From contig SMXE01000226.1 in NCBI GenBank assembly GCA_004357015.1, positions 1 through 5,964 of the forward strand: a DNA stretch of 5,964 nt. Reading direction: 5' to 3'. Positions 5,824 to 5,964 of the stretch are shown piece by piece. The notes beneath the pieces were generated by a model, which made no database searches, was not told the origin of the DNA, and saw nothing but the letters and a program-made list of their open reading frames with translations. The DNA is from Caldithrix sp. Lineage in GTDB: Bacteria; Zhuqueibacterota; Zhuqueibacteria; Oceanimicrobiales; Oceanimicrobiaceae. The position numbers and the translations under genes are program-made. The number at the start of each line of letters is the position of its first letter. Positions within the stretch are counted from its first letter, which is position 1.

Positions 5824-5964
5824 GTGCGGAAGGCGACCCCACAGGTTAGCCCGGCAGTTGCCGGGTGACTCTAAATAATGCGCGCAGCGCCACCAGTCGA
5901 GGAGGCGCCTGAAGCCCGCGCAGGATCCCTCGCCCGTTTTTCAGGGCGAGGAGCCGGAGCGGTC
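5824..5964 (+). mobile_element. Putative group II intron, 5' portion of domain I (cut by window edge)
   Basis: From 5824 the sequence begins GTGCG, which matches the GUGYG start of group II introns. It is followed by ~136 bases of GC-rich, stem-rich sequence with no open frame of note. Visible stems are CCCGGC/GCCGGG (5850-5855 with 5860-5865), an outer stem TGCGCG/CGCGCA (5879-5884 with 5917-5922) enclosing GCGCC/GGCGC (5887-5891 with 5904-5908), and an 8-bp stem CCTCGCCC/GGGCGAGG (5928-5935 with 5944-5951). The succession of stems, and phrases such as GTCGAGGAGGCG and GGAGCCGGAGCGGTC, resemble what I remember of the 5' domain of bacterial group II introns (the kind covered by group-II-D1D4 RNA models). 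The reverse transcriptase/maturase gene and domains V-VI would lie to the right, outside the window. An alternative is another structured noncoding RNA. Base composition (about two-thirds G+C) differs sharply from the preceding genes, fitting a mobile element. Confidence 0.55.

Noticed and set aside
5763..5849. A 28-codon ORF starting MREKVRSN, with AGGA six bases upstream, reading into the proposed intron
   Set aside because: It crosses the hairpin and the GTGCG boundary and ends inside the structured RNA. It could be the start of an interrupted gene, but the length is too short and no family is recognisable.
5928..5951. CCTCGCCC/GGGCGAGG hairpin as a terminator
   Set aside because: The T run is in the loop, not after the stem; it fits a structural RNA stem better.

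Overview
The window comes from a bacterium, probably Gram-negative. The main reason is a 12-helix RND-type exporter with two very large extracytoplasmic loops, preceded by clear Shine-Dalgarno sites (AAGGAG, AGGAGG). I cannot name the organism. Base composition is mixed: the sigma-factor and exporter genes look close to balanced GC, the DinB-like gene is clearly AT-rich, and the last ~140 bases are about two-thirds G+C by my count.

Layout, all genes on the + strand. Bases 1-51 may be the tail of an upstream gene, followed by a strong intrinsic terminator (70-101). A solo ECF-type sigma factor with a C-terminal SnoaL/NTF2-like domain follows (230-1129), with no anti-sigma gene beside it. An intergenic stretch (1130-1347) carries an imperfect inverted-repeat element. 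Then come an SRPBCC/AHSA1-like protein (1348-1827), a possible 26-codon ORF overlapping its stop codon (1827-1907), and a DinB-superfamily protein (1988-2476) that has lost two of the usual metal-ligand histidines. A 15-codon leader-like ORF (2493-2540) contains the ribosome binding site of the next gene and overlaps its start. That gene is a 1072-residue MMPL/RND exporter (2518-5736). After it comes a small perfect hairpin and then, from about 5824 to the right edge, a GC-rich structured RNA. I read this RNA as the 5' end (domain I) of a group II intron cut by the window edge.

Working together: an environment-responsive sigma factor, two small single-domain proteins of the stress/ligand-binding type and an envelope exporter could form one response unit. 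Only the DinB-leader-exporter part is tightly spaced enough to suggest an operon; the link to the sigma factor is inferred from proximity. The least ordinary items are the putative group II intron beside a hairpin, the leader ORF spanning the exporter's ribosome binding site, and the C AAA AAG TGA ATG-overlap arrangement at the end of the SRPBCC gene. I found no CRISPR array, tRNA, rRNA or complete insertion sequence, and no clear sign of a wholly new system.
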